Assembly (NCBI GenBank): GCA_007693485.1
Contig: REDM01000187.1
Location: forward strand, 1-51,440
From: Spirochaetaceae bacterium
GTDB taxonomy: Bacteria > Spirochaetota > Spirochaetia > DSM-27196 > PWMO01
Length of the DNA: 51,440 bases
Direction of reading: 5' to 3'
Positions within the stretch are counted from its first letter, which is position 1. Each line of letters opens with the position of its first letter. The notes below the pieces were generated by a model. The model ran no database searches. It worked only from the letters and a program-made list of their open reading frames with translations, and was not told where the DNA came from. A program made the position numbers and the translations under genes. Of the stretch, positions 32,390 through 41,735 are shown in pieces.

Positions 32390-35314
32390 CTACGAGTCGC
32401 TCTTCGGAACCGGTCCGAAGGCCTCGGTCAAGATTGCATCCAGTTCCATCTGGTGTGTGCTGAACGATCCCGCGGCCGGGCTGGGGCTCGAGGGGCGTCC
32501 AATGTAGCGCAGTCTCCGGCTGCTTGGGGCGAGCAGCTCTTCCAGTCGCTCAATCATGAACAGGTACGCGCCGCGGTTGCGCGACTCCTCCTGACACCAG
32601 ATTACCTCTGCGTCCGCCGCGTATCTGCCGAGAACGGCCGAGACGCGCTCCACGTCAAAGGGGTAGAGCTGCTCCACCCGGATCAGTGCCGTGTCGGAGC
32701 GCCCGGTCTGCTCCCGGCGGCTCAGCAGATCGTAGTAGACCTTTCCGGTGCAGAGAATGAGCCGCTTCACGCTCTTCGGCTTGACGGTGTCGTCGATCAC
32801 GGTCTGGTAGTGGCCCGAGGTCAGGTCATCCACCCGAGAGACACAGTGCTTGTGACGAAGCAGGCTCTTGGGGGTCATGATGATGAGCGGTTTGCGGAAG
32901 CGCTGCTTGAGCTGCCGGCGCAACGCATGAAAATACTGCGCAGGGTTGGTGGGATAGACCACCTGCATGTTGGTATCGGCGCAGAGCTGCAGATAGCGCT
33001 CGAGGTGGGCGCTGGAGTGCTCGGGCCCCTGCCCCTCGTAGCCGTGCGGCAGCAGCATGACCAGACCGCTGGAGCGAAACCACTTCGATTCCGCGGAGGC
33101 AATGAACTGGTCGATGATCACCTGTGCGCCGTTGGCAAAGTCGCCAAACTGAGCTTCCCACATCACCAGCATGTTGGGCTGCGAGAGGCTGTAGCCGTAG
33201 TCAAACCCAAGTACGGCAAACTCCGACAATGGGCTGTCGTAGACGCTGAACCACGCCTGATCCTTGCTGATGTGCTGCAGGGGCGTGTAGGTCTTGGGCG
33301 AGCTGGTGGCAACGTCCCACCAGACCGCGTGCCGCTGGGAGAAGGTGGCACGGCCCGAGTCCTCGCCGCTGAGGCGGATGGGGTGGCCTTCGAGCAGAAG
33401 GGATCCAAACGCCAGGGATTCGGCAAAGGCCCAGTCGATCCCGTCTCCACTCTCGATCGCCTTCTGCCGGTCTGCCAGGAACCGCTTCAGTTTTGGATGG
33501 ATCGTGAAGCCGTCCGGCGCCGTAGTGAGGGCGGTGGCTACCTGGTCGACTACCGCGCGGGAAACGCCGGTCTCGACCGGTCCAAAGTTATACGGGTTCT
33601 GCAATCCTGCCCAGTCGTCGCGTTGGAACGAATCGGTAAGATCAACCTCGTAGCCGGACTTTGCCTTTTCCAGTTCTTCGTCCAGAACGGCACGGTACTT
33701 CTCGCGGAAGGCCTGCTGGTCTTCCAGGGAGAACACCCCTTCCTCCGCGAGCTTCTTCCCGTAGATCGTTGGCGGAGATTCGTGCTCCCGGATCAGGTTG
33801 TACATGATGGGATGGGTAAACGAGGGTTCGTCGGCCTCATTGTGACCGAGACGGCGGTAGCAGACAATGTCCACCACCGCGTCGTAGCCAAACTTCTGCC
33901 GAAAGCGCATCGCGAGGTCGATAGCGCGTACCACGCTCTCGGGGTGGTCGCCGTTTGCGTGAAAGATTGGCACCGGCATGGTTTTGGCGATATCGGTGGG
34001 AAAGAAGGTGGATCGACCGTCGCGGCTCGCGGTGGTAAACCCAATCTGGTTGTTGGTAACGATGTGAATGGTGCCACCGGTGCGGTAGCCCTTCAGCTGC
34101 ATCAGGTTGAAGGTCTCGGAGACCACACCCTGCCCGGAGAAGGCTGCATCGCCGTGGATGAGCACCGGAATCACTTTCTTGCGGTTCCAGTCCTTGCGGC
34201 GGCGCTGAATTGCGCGGCACTTGCCCTCGACCACGGGGTCAACGGCCTCAAGGTGGCTGGGGTTGGCGACCAGGCTGATGTGGATCGTCGATCCTTCCGC
34301 CGTTTTCAGGTCAAAACTGTGCCCCAGGTGGTACTTTACGTCACCGCTGCCTCCGTAGGTGTGCGCCTTGTAGTTGTCCAGAAACTTCGAGAAGGTTTCC
34401 ACCGCGGGTTTTCGCATTGCGTTGGTGAACACGTTGAGCCGCCCGCGATGCGCCATGCCAAGCACAATCTCCTGCAGGCCGCGATCTGCTGCATTGTCAA
34501 TGAGATAGCGAAGCGCGGGGATGAGTACCTCTCCGCCTTCCAGCGAGAACCGCTTCTGGCCAATGAAGTTGGACTGCACGTAGCGCTCGAACTCTTCGGC
34601 CTTGATCAGGTCTTTCTGGAAGCGGATCTTCTGCGCGGGTGTCCAGACCCGACGGCTGTCGGGGCTCTCGATCTTCTCGATGAGCCACCGTCGCATCGGT
34701 TTGTTCTGAATGTGCAGAATTTCCGCCCCGATGGTCGAACAGTAGGTCTCACGAAGCTTCTCTACGATGTCGCGGAGTTTCATCTTCTCGGGTTGAAAAT
34801 AGCCGCCGGTGCGAAACTCGGTGTCGAGGTCCTCTTCGGTCAAGCCAAACGCCGAGAGCGAGAGTGTTTCGTAGTTGGCCTGCATGGTGAAGTAGAGGTA
34901 GCGAAGTTCTGGAGTGGAGTAGTTGCGAAGGGGATTAATGTCGGCGTAGATGTAGCCCACGTCGCGATACGCCCAGATCAGGGCGTTTACCCGGCTCTGC
35001 TTGAACGCCAGACCCGGATCATCCAGGGCATCGGCGGCCGTTACCGCCGCGATCTTTGCCGTCACTCGACCTGTGGTCTCCGCGGACGAGCCGTTGCGCC
35101 GCGCTGCCCCGTTGCCCGACTGGCTTTCGGTGCCGGAACCGACAACTGCCGCCAGGGGCGCGAAATCAGCCGCATTGCCGTGGTCTGTGCCGGCGTCAAA
35201 TGCCTGAAAATAGCGCTGCCATTCTGAAGGAACGTCGGAGGGGGATACCCTCCAACGCTCGTAGAGTTCTTCAATAAACCGTGCGGAAGATAGATCCAGG
35301 ATGTGCTGATCCAC
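32390..35314 (-). CDS. sucA: 2-oxoglutarate dehydrogenase E1
   Basis: The 974-residue thiamine-diphosphate enzyme has an N-terminal E2-binding segment (SSARFIEELYERW), a low-complexity Ala/Gly/Ser linker (about 50-90), a ThDP-binding core with GMAHRGRLNVF (about 284-294) and HGDAAFSGQGVVSE (about 390-403), the TNNQIGFTT motif, and the transketolase-like C-terminal half with HGYEGQGPEHSSAHLERYLQ-type sequence (about 750-770). It decarboxylates 2-oxoglutarate and succinylates the lipoyl arm of SucB. It starts with GTG, preceded by GGAGGGG. Its own promoter is seen upstream at 35356-35383. Confidence 0.95.
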   Translation of the reverse strand: MDQHILDLSSARFIEELYERWRVSPSDVPSEWQRYFQAFDAGTDHGNAADFAPLAAVVGSGTESQSGNGAARRNGSSAETTGRVTAKIAAVTAADALDDPGLAFKQSRVNALIWAYRDVGYIYADINPLRNYSTPELRYLYFTMQANYETLSLSAFGLTEEDLDTEFRTGGYFQPEKMKLRDIVEKLRETYCSTIGAEILHIQNKPMRRWLIEKIESPDSRRVWTPAQKIRFQKDLIKAEEFERYVQSNFIGQKRFSLEGGEVLIPALRYLIDNAADRGLQEIVLGMAHRGRLNVFTNAMRKPAVETFSKFLDNYKAHTYGGSGDVKYHLGHSFDLKTAEGSTIHISLVANPSHLEAVDPVVEGKCRAIQRRRKDWNRKKVIPVLIHGDAAFSGQGVVSETFNLMQLKGYRTGGTIHIVTNNQIGFTTASRDGRSTFFPTDIAKTMPVPIFHANGDHPESVVRAIDLAMRFRQKFGYDAVVDIVCYRRLGHNEADEPSFTHPIMYNLIREHESPPTIYGKKLAEEGVFSLEDQQAFREKYRAVLDEELEKAKSGYEVDLTDSFQRDDWAGLQNPYNFGPVETGVSRAVVDQVATALTTAPDGFTIHPKLKRFLADRQKAIESGDGIDWAFAESLAFGSLLLEGHPIRLSGEDSGRATFSQRHAVWWDVATSSPKTYTPLQHISKDQAWFSVYDSPLSEFAVLGFDYGYSLSQPNMLVMWEAQFGDFANGAQVIIDQFIASAESKWFRSSGLVMLLPHGYEGQGPEHSSAHLERYLQLCADTNMQVVYPTNPAQYFHALRRQLKQRFRKPLIIMTPKSLLRHKHCVSRVDDLTSGHYQTVIDDTVKPKSVKRLILCTGKVYYDLLSRREQTGRSDTALIRVEQLYPFDVERVSAVLGRYAADAEVIWCQEESRNRGAYLFMIERLEELLAPSSRRLRYIGRPSSPSPAAGSFSTHQMELDAILTEAFGPVPKSDS

Positions 35315-35355
35315 GACACGCCCCTCCGGCGATGATGCGAGATGGTTACCCCGTT

Positions 35356-35383
35356 AGTATACTACATCGGGGGTGAGGGACAA
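35356..35383 (-). promoter_or_regulatory. Internal promoter upstream of sucA
   Basis: On the minus strand TTGTCC (35378-35383), 16 bp and TATACT (35356-35361), in the 90-bp sucD-sucA gap. The start is near 35349, 35 nt before the GTG. It would let sucA-sucB-lpdA-gltA be made apart from sdhAB-sucCD. Confidence 0.55.
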
Positions 35384-35404
35384 CACGGCGACGCGGAGAA
35401 ACCG

Positions 35405-36277
35405 CTATCTGCCGAGCTGTTTTTTCAGCAACCCGGGGATCTCATCGGGTTTGTCCGCAACCGGAACGCCGGCCGCCGCGAACGCCTTGATCTTGGCCTC
35501 GGGGGTTCCCTTGCCGCCGGAAATGATGGCGCCGGCGTGCCCCATGCGCTTGCCCGGAGGAGCGGTTCGTCCCGAGATGAAGGCTACCGCCGGCTTGCTC
35601 ATCTTCTCGCGGATGAAGTCCGCGGCCGCTTCTTCGTCCTCTCCGCCAATCTCGCCAATCACCACCACCGCCTCGGTCTGTGGGTCGTTCTCAAAGAGGG
35701 CGAGCATGTCGGTGAAAGTGGAGCCAATAACCGGGTCGCCGCCGATGCCGATACAGGTGGACTGTCCCATTCCCGCCATGGTGAGGTTGTAGACCACCTC
35801 GTAGGTCAGGGTCCCACTGCGCGAGATCACGCCGATAGAGCCCTGTTTGTGGATGCGCGCCGGCATGATACCGATCTTGCACTTGCCCGGCGAGATCAGT
35901 CCCGGGCAGTTGGGGCCGATGAGCCGAAGGCCCTTGCGCTGCACGTAGTGGTAGTTGGAGACCATCTCCACCACGGGGAGCCCCTCGGTGATGCAGATAA
36001 TCAGCGGGACACCGGCGTCGGCCGCTTCGCGGATGGCCGCGGAGGCGAATTTTGCCGGCACAAAGATCACGGTAGCATCGACGCGCGTTGCCTTCATTGC
36101 GTCGGCTACGCTGTTGAAGACCGGGATGTCGTCGAGTTTTTCGCCGCCCTTGCCCGGGGTTACGCCGCCAACGATCCTGGTGCCGTCGGCCACCATGCTG
36201 CGGGCGTGAAAGCTGCCGTCGCGGCCGGTGATGCCCTGTACGATGACCTGGGTGTTTTCGTCAATCAGAATGCTCAT
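35405..36277 (-). CDS. sucD: Succinyl-CoA synthetase alpha subunit
   Basis: The 290-residue protein has the CoA-binding N-terminus ([17 protein letters not shown], about 12-28; GGVTPGKGG), the power-helix region [22 protein letters not shown] (split around 116-137), and the phosphorylated histidine in [13 protein letters not shown] (about residue 244). With SucC it makes succinate, CoA and ATP or GTP from succinyl-CoA. It follows sucC by 16 bp. Length and motifs are standard. Confidence 0.95.
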   Translation of the reverse strand: MSILIDENTQVIVQGITGRDGSFHARSMVADGTRIVGGVTPGKGGEKLDDIPVFNSVADAMKATRVDATVIFVPAKFASAAIREAADAGVPLIICITEGLPVVEMVSNYHYVQRKGLRLIGPNCPGLISPGKCKIGIMPARIHKQGSIGVISRSGTLTYEVVYNLTMAGMGQSTCIGIGGDPVIGSTFTDMLALFENDPQTEAVVVIGEIGGEDEEAAADFIREKMSKPAVAFISGRTAPPGKRMGHAGAIISGGKGTPEAKIKAFAAAGVPVADKPDEIPGLLKKQLGR

Positions 36278-36293
36278 GCTGTTCCGTCCTTGG

Positions 36294-37421
36294 TTACGCC
36301 GCGTTGACGACTTTCTGTACGGCCGCGCTCAGTTGGTCGGCGACCTCAAACCCTGCATCGGAGAGCAGTTTCCGGCCCTCTTCCTCGTTGGTGCCGATGA
36401 GGCGAATCACCATCGGCAGCTTGATATCAATCTGCTTCATCGCCATCAGGATCCCGTTGGCGATATCGTCGCAGCGGGTGATTCCGCCAAAGATATTGAT
36501 CAGAATCGCCTTCACCTTGGGGTTGCGGGTAATGATGCGAAGCGCGTTGAGCACCTTCTCCGGGTTGGAGCTGCCGCCCACGTCCAGAAAGTTGGCCGGG
36601 GTGCCGCCGTAGAGCTTGATGATGTCCATGGTCGCCATGGCCAGCCCTGCGCCGTTGACAATACAGCCTATCTCTCCGTCCATGCTGACAAAGCTCAGGT
36701 TGCACGCCTTCGCCTCGATCTCGTCTTCGCTGTACTCCTCGGGGTTCTTCATCGCCTCGACGTCGTCGTGCTTGTAGAGCGCGTTGTCATCAAAGTTGAC
36801 CTTGGCGTCCAGGGCGAGGAGGGTCTCTTCATCCACCAGCGCGTAGGGGTTGATCTCGACGAGTGAGCAATCCTTTTCTACCGTCAGCTGGTACATCTTC
36901 TTGACCACGTCGGTCGCCTGCGCCAGGAGCTTTGGCGTCTCAAACGCCTGCGAGAGCGTCTTCTGCAGGCCCGCCTCGTCGATGCCGTCAACGGGGTTGA
37001 TGTGGAAGCGCAGGATCTCTTCGGGCCGCTCCACCGCCAGTTCTTCGATGTCGACGCCGCCGGCTTTGCTCACCATCAGGATGAACTGCTTGGCGGTGCG
37101 GTCGAGCGTGAGTCCCATGTAGTACTCTTTCTTGATTTCGGCCGCCGGCGCGATCATCACCTTCTCCACCGGAAGGTCCTTGATGGTCAGGGCCAGAATC
37201 TTGCGCGACGCTTCCACGGCTTCATCCGCAGAGCGCGCCAGCTTGACGCCGCCCGCCTTGCCGCGGCCGCCAACCAGCACCTGTGCCTTGATCACCACGT
37301 AGTCGCCGAGCTTCTTGACCGCGTCGCGCGCCTGCTCCGCCTCGGTGATCACGGCCTGGTCCTGTACCGGGATCTGGTACTGCGCGAAGAGCTCCTTCGC
37401 CTGATACTCGTGAATCTTCAT
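36294..37421 (-). CDS. sucC: Succinyl-CoA synthetase beta subunit (ADP/GDP-forming)
   Basis: The 375-residue ATP-grasp protein starts [19 protein letters not shown]. It has [18 protein letters not shown] (about 44-61), NPYALVDE with the metal-binding Asn, and the C-terminal ligase domain with [14 protein letters not shown]. It is slightly shorter than the 388-residue E. coli subunit. The nucleotide (ADP or GDP) cannot be decided by eye. ATG 37421 overlaps the sdhB stop (ATGA); the longer upstream frame lies inside sdhB and was rejected. Confidence 0.94.
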   Translation of the reverse strand: MKIHEYQAKELFAQYQIPVQDQAVITEAEQARDAVKKLGDYVVIKAQVLVGGRGKAGGVKLARSADEAVEASRKILALTIKDLPVEKVMIAPAAEIKKEYYMGLTLDRTAKQFILMVSKAGGVDIEELAVERPEEILRFHINPVDGIDEAGLQKTLSQAFETPKLLAQATDVVKKMYQLTVEKDCSLVEINPYALVDEETLLALDAKVNFDDNALYKHDDVEAMKNPEEYSEDEIEAKACNLSFVSMDGEIGCIVNGAGLAMATMDIIKLYGGTPANFLDVGGSSNPEKVLNALRIITRNPKVKAILINIFGGITRCDDIANGILMAMKQIDIKLPMVIRLIGTNEEEGRKLLSDAGFEVADQLSAAVQKVVNAA

Positions 37422-38170
37422 TGCTTTGCCTCTTTTGGTTCTGCGGTCTCTTCGCCTCGCGCTTCGCGGTACTTCTTGATCTCGCGCTTGGTGAGGTTGA
37501 TCAGCTTGGTGATTTTGATTTCCCGGGGGCAGACTCGGGTGCATTCAAAGTGATTCTCACACGGCCAGACGCCGTTGGGATCGTCCAGGATGCCGAGCCG
37601 TGCCTCCAGACCTTTGTCCCGGCTGTCGAAGACAAAGCGCGCGGCCTGCACGATGGCGGCGGGGCCGAGGAACTTGGGGTTCTTCTCCAGGATGGGGCAG
37701 GCGGAATAACACGCCGAGCAGTTGATGCACTTGGTGGCCTCATCAAAGATGGCGCGTTGTTCGGGCGACTGGATGTACTCTTTCTCCTCCACTTCTTCGG
37801 CGGGCACCAGGAAGGGTTTCACCGACCGGAACTTCTCGAAGAAGCCCGACTGGTCAACCATCAGGTCGCGCTGAACCGGAAGGTGGCGCAGCGGTTCGAT
37901 GCGTACGGTTGCCCCGTCGGCCTCGGCCACATCCTGCACCAGGGTTTTGCACGCGAGGCGCTCCTTGCCGTTGATGCGCATGGCGTCCGAACCGCAGACG
38001 CCGTGGGCGCAGCTTTTGCGAAAGACCAGCGTGCCGTCCTGGTTCCGCGAGATCTCCATCAGCGCGTCCAGGATGCGGTCGGTCGGTTCAACGGTGACCG
38101 GAAAGCTCTGAATCCGCGGCTCACCGCCGGTCTCCGGATTGTATCGTTGGATTTCGAGGGTAATCTTCAT
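37418..38170 (-). CDS. sdhB: Succinate dehydrogenase iron-sulphur subunit
   Basis: The 250-residue protein has an N-terminal [2Fe-2S] plant-type ferredoxin domain (CAHGVCGSD, about 54-62, with the fourth Cys in RLACKTL). The C-terminal domain carries CINCSACYSACP (about 145-156) and ECTRVCPREIKIT (about 206-218), which supply the [4Fe-4S] and [3Fe-4S] clusters. It passes electrons from SdhA toward quinone through the membrane anchor. A charged Lys/Glu-rich tail ends the protein. AGGAGAGG lies just before the ATG, and sucC overlaps its stop. Confidence 0.94.
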   Translation of the reverse strand: MKITLEIQRYNPETGGEPRIQSFPVTVEPTDRILDALMEISRNQDGTLVFRKSCAHGVCGSDAMRINGKERLACKTLVQDVAEADGATVRIEPLRHLPVQRDLMVDQSGFFEKFRSVKPFLVPAEEVEEKEYIQSPEQRAIFDEATKCINCSACYSACPILEKNPKFLGPAAIVQAARFVFDSRDKGLEARLGILDDPNGVWPCENHFECTRVCPREIKITKLINLTKREIKKYREARGEETAEPKEAKQ

Positions 38171-38252
38171 AACCTCTCCTTATCTGAATTGTGGAAACGG
38201 TGCCGCCGGGTATCGGAGGCGCCGGAGTTGGAGCTTCATCATTCGACGCATC

Positions 38253-39980
38253 TCAATAGACCCGCGGTTTCGGCGTCCAGATGCTGGTGTCCACCGACTT
38301 GTAGCCGATCTTCACCTCGGAGCCGTCCAACGTTGCCATGGTGTGCTTCAGCCAGTTGGTGTCATCGCGCTCCGGGAAGTCCTTGCGCGAGTGAGCGCCG
38401 CGACTCTCGGTCCGGTTGAGCGCCGAGACGGCGGTGACCAGCGACAGGTCGAGCAGGTTCTCCAGCTCGAGGATCCCCAGCACCTCCTGGTTGTAGTTCT
38501 GGGCGCCGTCCTGGACGCGCACCTCCTTGAACTCTTCGCGCAGCGCCTGAATCTCTTGTACCGCTTCCTTCATGATCGGTTCGTCGCGGTAGACGCCGAT
38601 CTTGCTCATCATGCTCTCCTGCATCTTTTCGTAGAGCGGGCCGGGGTGTTTGCCCTTGCCTTTCTTGAGCTCCGCGATGCGGGCGCGCGCGGCCTCGCCC
38701 GCGTCCCTGGGCACGTTGGGTGCCGGAGCATTCTTGACGTAGTCGGCGATATGGCGTCCGGCGCGGCGGCCGTAGACCACCAGGTCCACCAGGCTGTTGG
38801 TTCCCAGCCGGTTTGCCCCGTGTACCGAGACGCAGGCGCACTCACCGGCGGCGTAGAGACCGTCGTAGACGGTGTCGGCGGTGGAGACGCGGCCGTGTAC
38901 GTCGGTGGGAATGCCCCCCATCGCGTAGTGGGCGGTGGGCTGCACCGGCATCGCCTTCTCGGCCGGATCGATGGCGAGGTAGGTTTTGCAGAAATCGGCG
39001 ATGTCGGGAATCTTGGCGTAGACCTTTTCGCGGCCGAGGTGGCTCGCGTCGAGCATCACCCAGTCGTCGATTTTGCCGTCACCGCGAACACCTCGCCCTT
39101 CGAGCACCTCGGTCATGATGGCGCGCGACACCATATCGCGGGGCGCCAGGTCCAAGAGGGTTGGCGCGTAGCGCTCCATGAAGCGCTCGCCCTTGCTGTT
39201 CTTGAGAATGCCGCCCTCGCCGCGGACGCCCTCGGTGATCAGGATGCCCATGCCGCGGATTCCGGTGGGATGGAACTGAAAGAACTCCATGTCCTCCATG
39301 GGGATCCCGACGCGGGCGAGCAGGGCGGGGCCATCTCCGGTGTTTGCGTGGGCGTTGGAGGTGATCTTGAACATCCGTCCGAAGCCGCCTGTGGCAAAGA
39401 GTACCGCCTTGGCCTTGAAGACGTGGATCTCGCCAGTGGCCAGCTCAAACGTAACCACACCGGTAACGCGGGTGCCGTCCATCAGCACTTCCACCACCTG
39501 GAACTCGTCGTAGAAATGGACGTCGTTCTTGATGCACTGCTGGTAGAGGGTCTGCAGGATCATGTTTCCCGTACGATCGGCGGCGTAGCAGGAACGGTGA
39601 ACCGGCGCCTCGCCGAAGTTCCGGGTATGTCCGCCAAAGCGTCGCTGGTCGATCTTGCCGTCCGGCGTTCGCGAGAAGGGAAGTCCGCGGTTTTCCAGGT
39701 CGTAGACGGCCTGCACCGCCTCTTCGGCCAGAATTTTGGCGGCCTGCTGGTCGACCAGGTAGTCGCCACCTTTGACGGTGTCAAAGGCGTGCCACTCGGG
39801 GCTGTCTTCGTCGACGTTTCCCAGGGCGGCTCCAATTCCTCCCTGTGCGGCTCCCGTATGGCTTCGCGATGGGTAGAGTTTGGATACCACCGCGGTCTTT
39901 GCGGTCTTGCTGGCTTCGAGGGCGGCGTAGAGTCCTGCGCCTCCGGCGCCAACGATCACGGCGTCGAATTCATGTGTCAC
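38253..39980 (-). CDS. sdhA: Succinate dehydrogenase flavoprotein subunit
   Basis: The 575-residue flavoprotein has FAD-binding [14 protein letters not shown] (about 11-24), the covalent-flavin histidine in [17 protein letters not shown] (about residue 42), the catalytic arginine region [41 protein letters not shown] (around 240-263) and [22 protein letters not shown] (around 396-417). It oxidises succinate to fumarate. It starts with GTG, AAAGGAG 9-10 nt upstream. It is the first gene of the eight-gene TCA cluster. No sdhC/sdhD anchor gene is adjacent: only 181 bp separate it from the HU-fusion gene. Confidence 0.95.
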   Translation of the reverse strand: MTHEFDAVIVGAGGAGLYAALEASKTAKTAVVSKLYPSRSHTGAAQGGIGAALGNVDEDSPEWHAFDTVKGGDYLVDQQAAKILAEEAVQAVYDLENRGLPFSRTPDGKIDQRRFGGHTRNFGEAPVHRSCYAADRTGNMILQTLYQQCIKNDVHFYDEFQVVEVLMDGTRVTGVVTFELATGEIHVFKAKAVLFATGGFGRMFKITSNAHANTGDGPALLARVGIPMEDMEFFQFHPTGIRGMGILITEGVRGEGGILKNSKGERFMERYAPTLLDLAPRDMVSRAIMTEVLEGRGVRGDGKIDDWVMLDASHLGREKVYAKIPDIADFCKTYLAIDPAEKAMPVQPTAHYAMGGIPTDVHGRVSTADTVYDGLYAAGECACVSVHGANRLGTNSLVDLVVYGRRAGRHIADYVKNAPAPNVPRDAGEAARARIAELKKGKGKHPGPLYEKMQESMMSKIGVYRDEPIMKEAVQEIQALREEFKEVRVQDGAQNYNQEVLGILELENLLDLSLVTAVSALNRTESRGAHSRKDFPERDDTNWLKHTMATLDGSEVKIGYKSVDTSIWTPKPRVY

Positions 39981-40093
39981 GATGCGCGCTCCTTTGTGCG
40001 TTCTTGAACGAGTTTTGATATGAATAGCGTTGGTGTGCTGAACAACGTTGGCGTAGCTGATGGGTATATCGTGGTGGCACTGACGCGAGGAGT

Positions 40094-40107
40094 TGAATGT
40101 TCATTCA
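40094..40107. promoter_or_regulatory. Inverted repeat, candidate operator of the TCA cluster
   Basis: TGAATG-TT-CATTCA is a perfect 6+6 inverted repeat, about 6-19 nt downstream of the predicted start from the 40120-40149 promoter. A repressor bound here would block the sdhA cluster. The regulator is unknown. Confidence 0.35.
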
Positions 40108-40119
40108 TAGGGCCCGCAA

Positions 40120-40149
40120 AATATACTACAGATCGATCGAGGGGGGCAA
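40120..40149 (-). promoter_or_regulatory. Probable promoter of the sdhA-gltA cluster
   Basis: On the minus strand TTGCCC (40144-40149), 18 bp and TATATT (40120-40125). The start is near 40113, with a leader of about 133 nt to the GTG at 39980. A second weaker possibility (TTGTTC-17-CATATC) lies nearer the gene. Confidence 0.4.
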
Positions 40150-40161
40150 CGCAGTGGACGG

Positions 40162-41049
40162 TTATCCGTCCGACTCCGTGTCATCGGGCTTCACGCCTTC
40201 GTGCACCGGCAGGGCTGCTGCGCGCGTTTTCAGCGCGCTCGACGCGCCGAAGCGTGGTACTGCCGTCGCCGGTTTGGCGGGGATGGTGAGCGGTTCGCCG
40301 GTAGCGGGGTTTCGTCCCACTCGAGCCTGTTGCGCTGCCCGGATTCCCAGCGACAGCCGCCCGAGTCTCCCGAGAGGTACTCGCTCGCCGAGCAGAGCGC
40401 CGGCCTCAACCATCTGCAGGTAGTCGTCGATCACCTGTTTTGCGACGGCCTGGGTCACGTCGTTCTTTCGCGCAACGTACTGCACCATCGATCTCATGGT
40501 GAAGTGCTCGACGTCTACCCCCGGCTGGGTAAGCGTCTGGTTCAGTTTCACAAAGCCATTCGTCAGGAAGATGGTCGCCTCGCGCAGCCGGCGCTCCTGT
40601 TCGTCCGGCGCGACATCCGGGGCGAAGGTACGAATGGTCAGGATGTCCGAGCTGCGCGTGATGTCGCACCCGGTGAAGGAGGCGGGCTCATCGCGCACGA
40701 TCGGGCCGTCAAGTGCGGCGCGGTTACTGCGCACCAATTCGGGGACGTCCGCTCGCAGCGCGATGCTGGCGTATTCAAACCAACGCCCCGCAGGACGGTT
40801 GATCCCCACGGCAATGAGCGATCCCGAATAGGTGAGCAGCAGCACGGCTCGCGGATCGTCCGCCTCCAGGCGATCTGCGTCGATCATCTCAAGCGCGGTG
40901 GCCTGCGCCTCCACCATCGCGCGCTTGTCGAGCCAGTTGGTAGTGAGGCGAGCCAGCGACTCCTCGCCCGGAGGCAGTCCCGAAGACTCGGTAACGGATT
41001 CCAGGTGGCGTTGGATTCGTGGCGGTAACTGCGCAAATGTGCTCTTCAT
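40162..41049 (-). CDS. HU/IHF-like DNA-binding domain fused to an unrecognised N-terminal domain
   Basis: This is a 295-residue protein. Residues about 190-275 match HU/IHF: a helical dimerisation part (VTQAVAKQVIDDYLQMVEAG), LGRLGRLSLGIR in place of the usual GFGxF strand, and the DNA-binding arm GRNPATGEPLTIPAK followed by AVPRFGASSALK. The N-terminal part (about 1-175) is not a domain I recognise. It is clearly paralogous to the protein encoded divergently at 41150, sharing SSGLPxxEES, TYSGSL, EYASI and LRxDVP. GGAGG lies 5 nt before ATG 41049. It is probably a nucleoid-associated protein whose extra domain senses or recruits something. Confidence 0.75.
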   Translation of the reverse strand: MKSTFAQLPPRIQRHLESVTESSGLPPGEESLARLTTNWLDKRAMVEAQATALEMIDADRLEADDPRAVLLLTYSGSLIAVGINRPAGRWFEYASIALRADVPELVRSNRAALDGPIVRDEPASFTGCDITRSSDILTIRTFAPDVAPDEQERRLREATIFLTNGFVKLNQTLTQPGVDVEHFTMRSMVQYVARKNDVTQAVAKQVIDDYLQMVEAGALLGERVPLGRLGRLSLGIRAAQQARVGRNPATGEPLTIPAKPATAVPRFGASSALKTRAAALPVHEGVKPDDTESDG

Positions 41050-41110
41050 GGCGGCCTCCACCTCTCAGTGTGGATTTTTCCGGCGCGTTGTGTCTACTAT
41101 GGAGCTACAC

Positions 41111-41137
41111 GGACTGCAGAAGCCGCACGGGACTGCA
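41111..41137. repeat. Direct repeat GGACTGCA in the divergent promoter region
   Basis: GGACTGCA occurs at 41111-41118 and 41130-41137, a 19-bp period (about two DNA turns), just upstream of the gene at 41150 and within the gap shared with the HU-fusion gene. It could bind a regulator or be chance. No confident -35/-10 pair was found in this 100-bp gap. Confidence 0.25.
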
Positions 41138-41149
41138 CAGGAGGGTCAC

Positions 41150-41692
41150 ATGGGAGTCTATCTCGATCAGGTACCGGAAGAAATTCGCGATCACATTGAA
41201 CAGATCACCGCAACCTCCGGGCTGCCCAACACCGAAGAGTCCACGGAGCGCATCGCCGAAGCGTGGCTGGAAAAAAAATCGATTTTCGAAGAGAAAGTGG
41301 ATGAAGCAAACATGGAAGAGGTTGATGACATGGCTGCCGACGAGGCGCGCGGCGCCCTGGTCATGACCTACTCCGGGTCGCTGCTCAGCATCGGGCCCAT
41401 AGTGGACGGCCGCCGTCGCGTGGAGTACGCCAGCATCGGGTTGCGTCAGGATGTTCCCGACACCGCCACCCACGAGCACTCCGAGCTCGCCGACGACGTC
41501 CTCCCCGACGATCCGGTGGCGTTCAACGTCGGTCCCATTCAGAAGAGCTCACCGGTCTTCAAGATTGCGGTCTATCGCGACGAGATGACCTCGGAAGCCG
41601 AGCAGAAGGCGCTCAACGAGGTGACCCAGGCCATCACCGAAGAGTTTGTGGAAGTGAACAAGACCATGGTCATGACCCGGAAGAACGACTGA
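41150..41692 (+). CDS. Stand-alone version of the HU-fusion N-terminal domain, unknown function
   Basis: The 180-residue, strongly acidic protein has no signal or membrane helix. It aligns over its whole length with the first 175 or so residues of the divergent HU-fusion protein: TSGLPNTEES (about 22-31), a WLEKK helix, RGALVMTYSGSLLSIGP (about 66-82), RRVEYASIGLRQDVP (about 87-101) and DDPVAFNVGPIQKSSPVF (about 115-132). It lacks the DNA-binding part. AGGAGGG lies 5 nt before the ATG. The kinase gene follows 43 bp downstream, so it may be a phospho-substrate or a partner or antagonist of the HU fusion; this is inference. Not a family I can name. Confidence 0.75.
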   Translation: MGVYLDQVPEEIRDHIEQITATSGLPNTEESTERIAEAWLEKKSIFEEKVDEANMEEVDDMAADEARGALVMTYSGSLLSIGPIVDGRRRVEYASIGLRQDVPDTATHEHSELADDVLPDDPVAFNVGPIQKSSPVFKIAVYRDEMTSEAEQKALNEVTQAITEEFVEVNKTMVMTRKND

Positions 41693-41735
41693 TCCGGCAC
41701 GCAGACCGGATCTCAAGGCGGTAGACGAACACCCT

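Noticed and set aside
32453-35227. A 924-codon open frame on the plus strand opposite sucA
   Set aside because: It is the antisense of a clear 2-oxoglutarate dehydrogenase E1. Its translation has no recognisable domain and is the kind of false frame expected from GC-rich codon bias.
38139-40007. A 622-codon open frame on the plus strand opposite sdhA
   Set aside because: Antisense of succinate dehydrogenase flavoprotein; no domain, no ribosome site, composition typical of a shadow frame.
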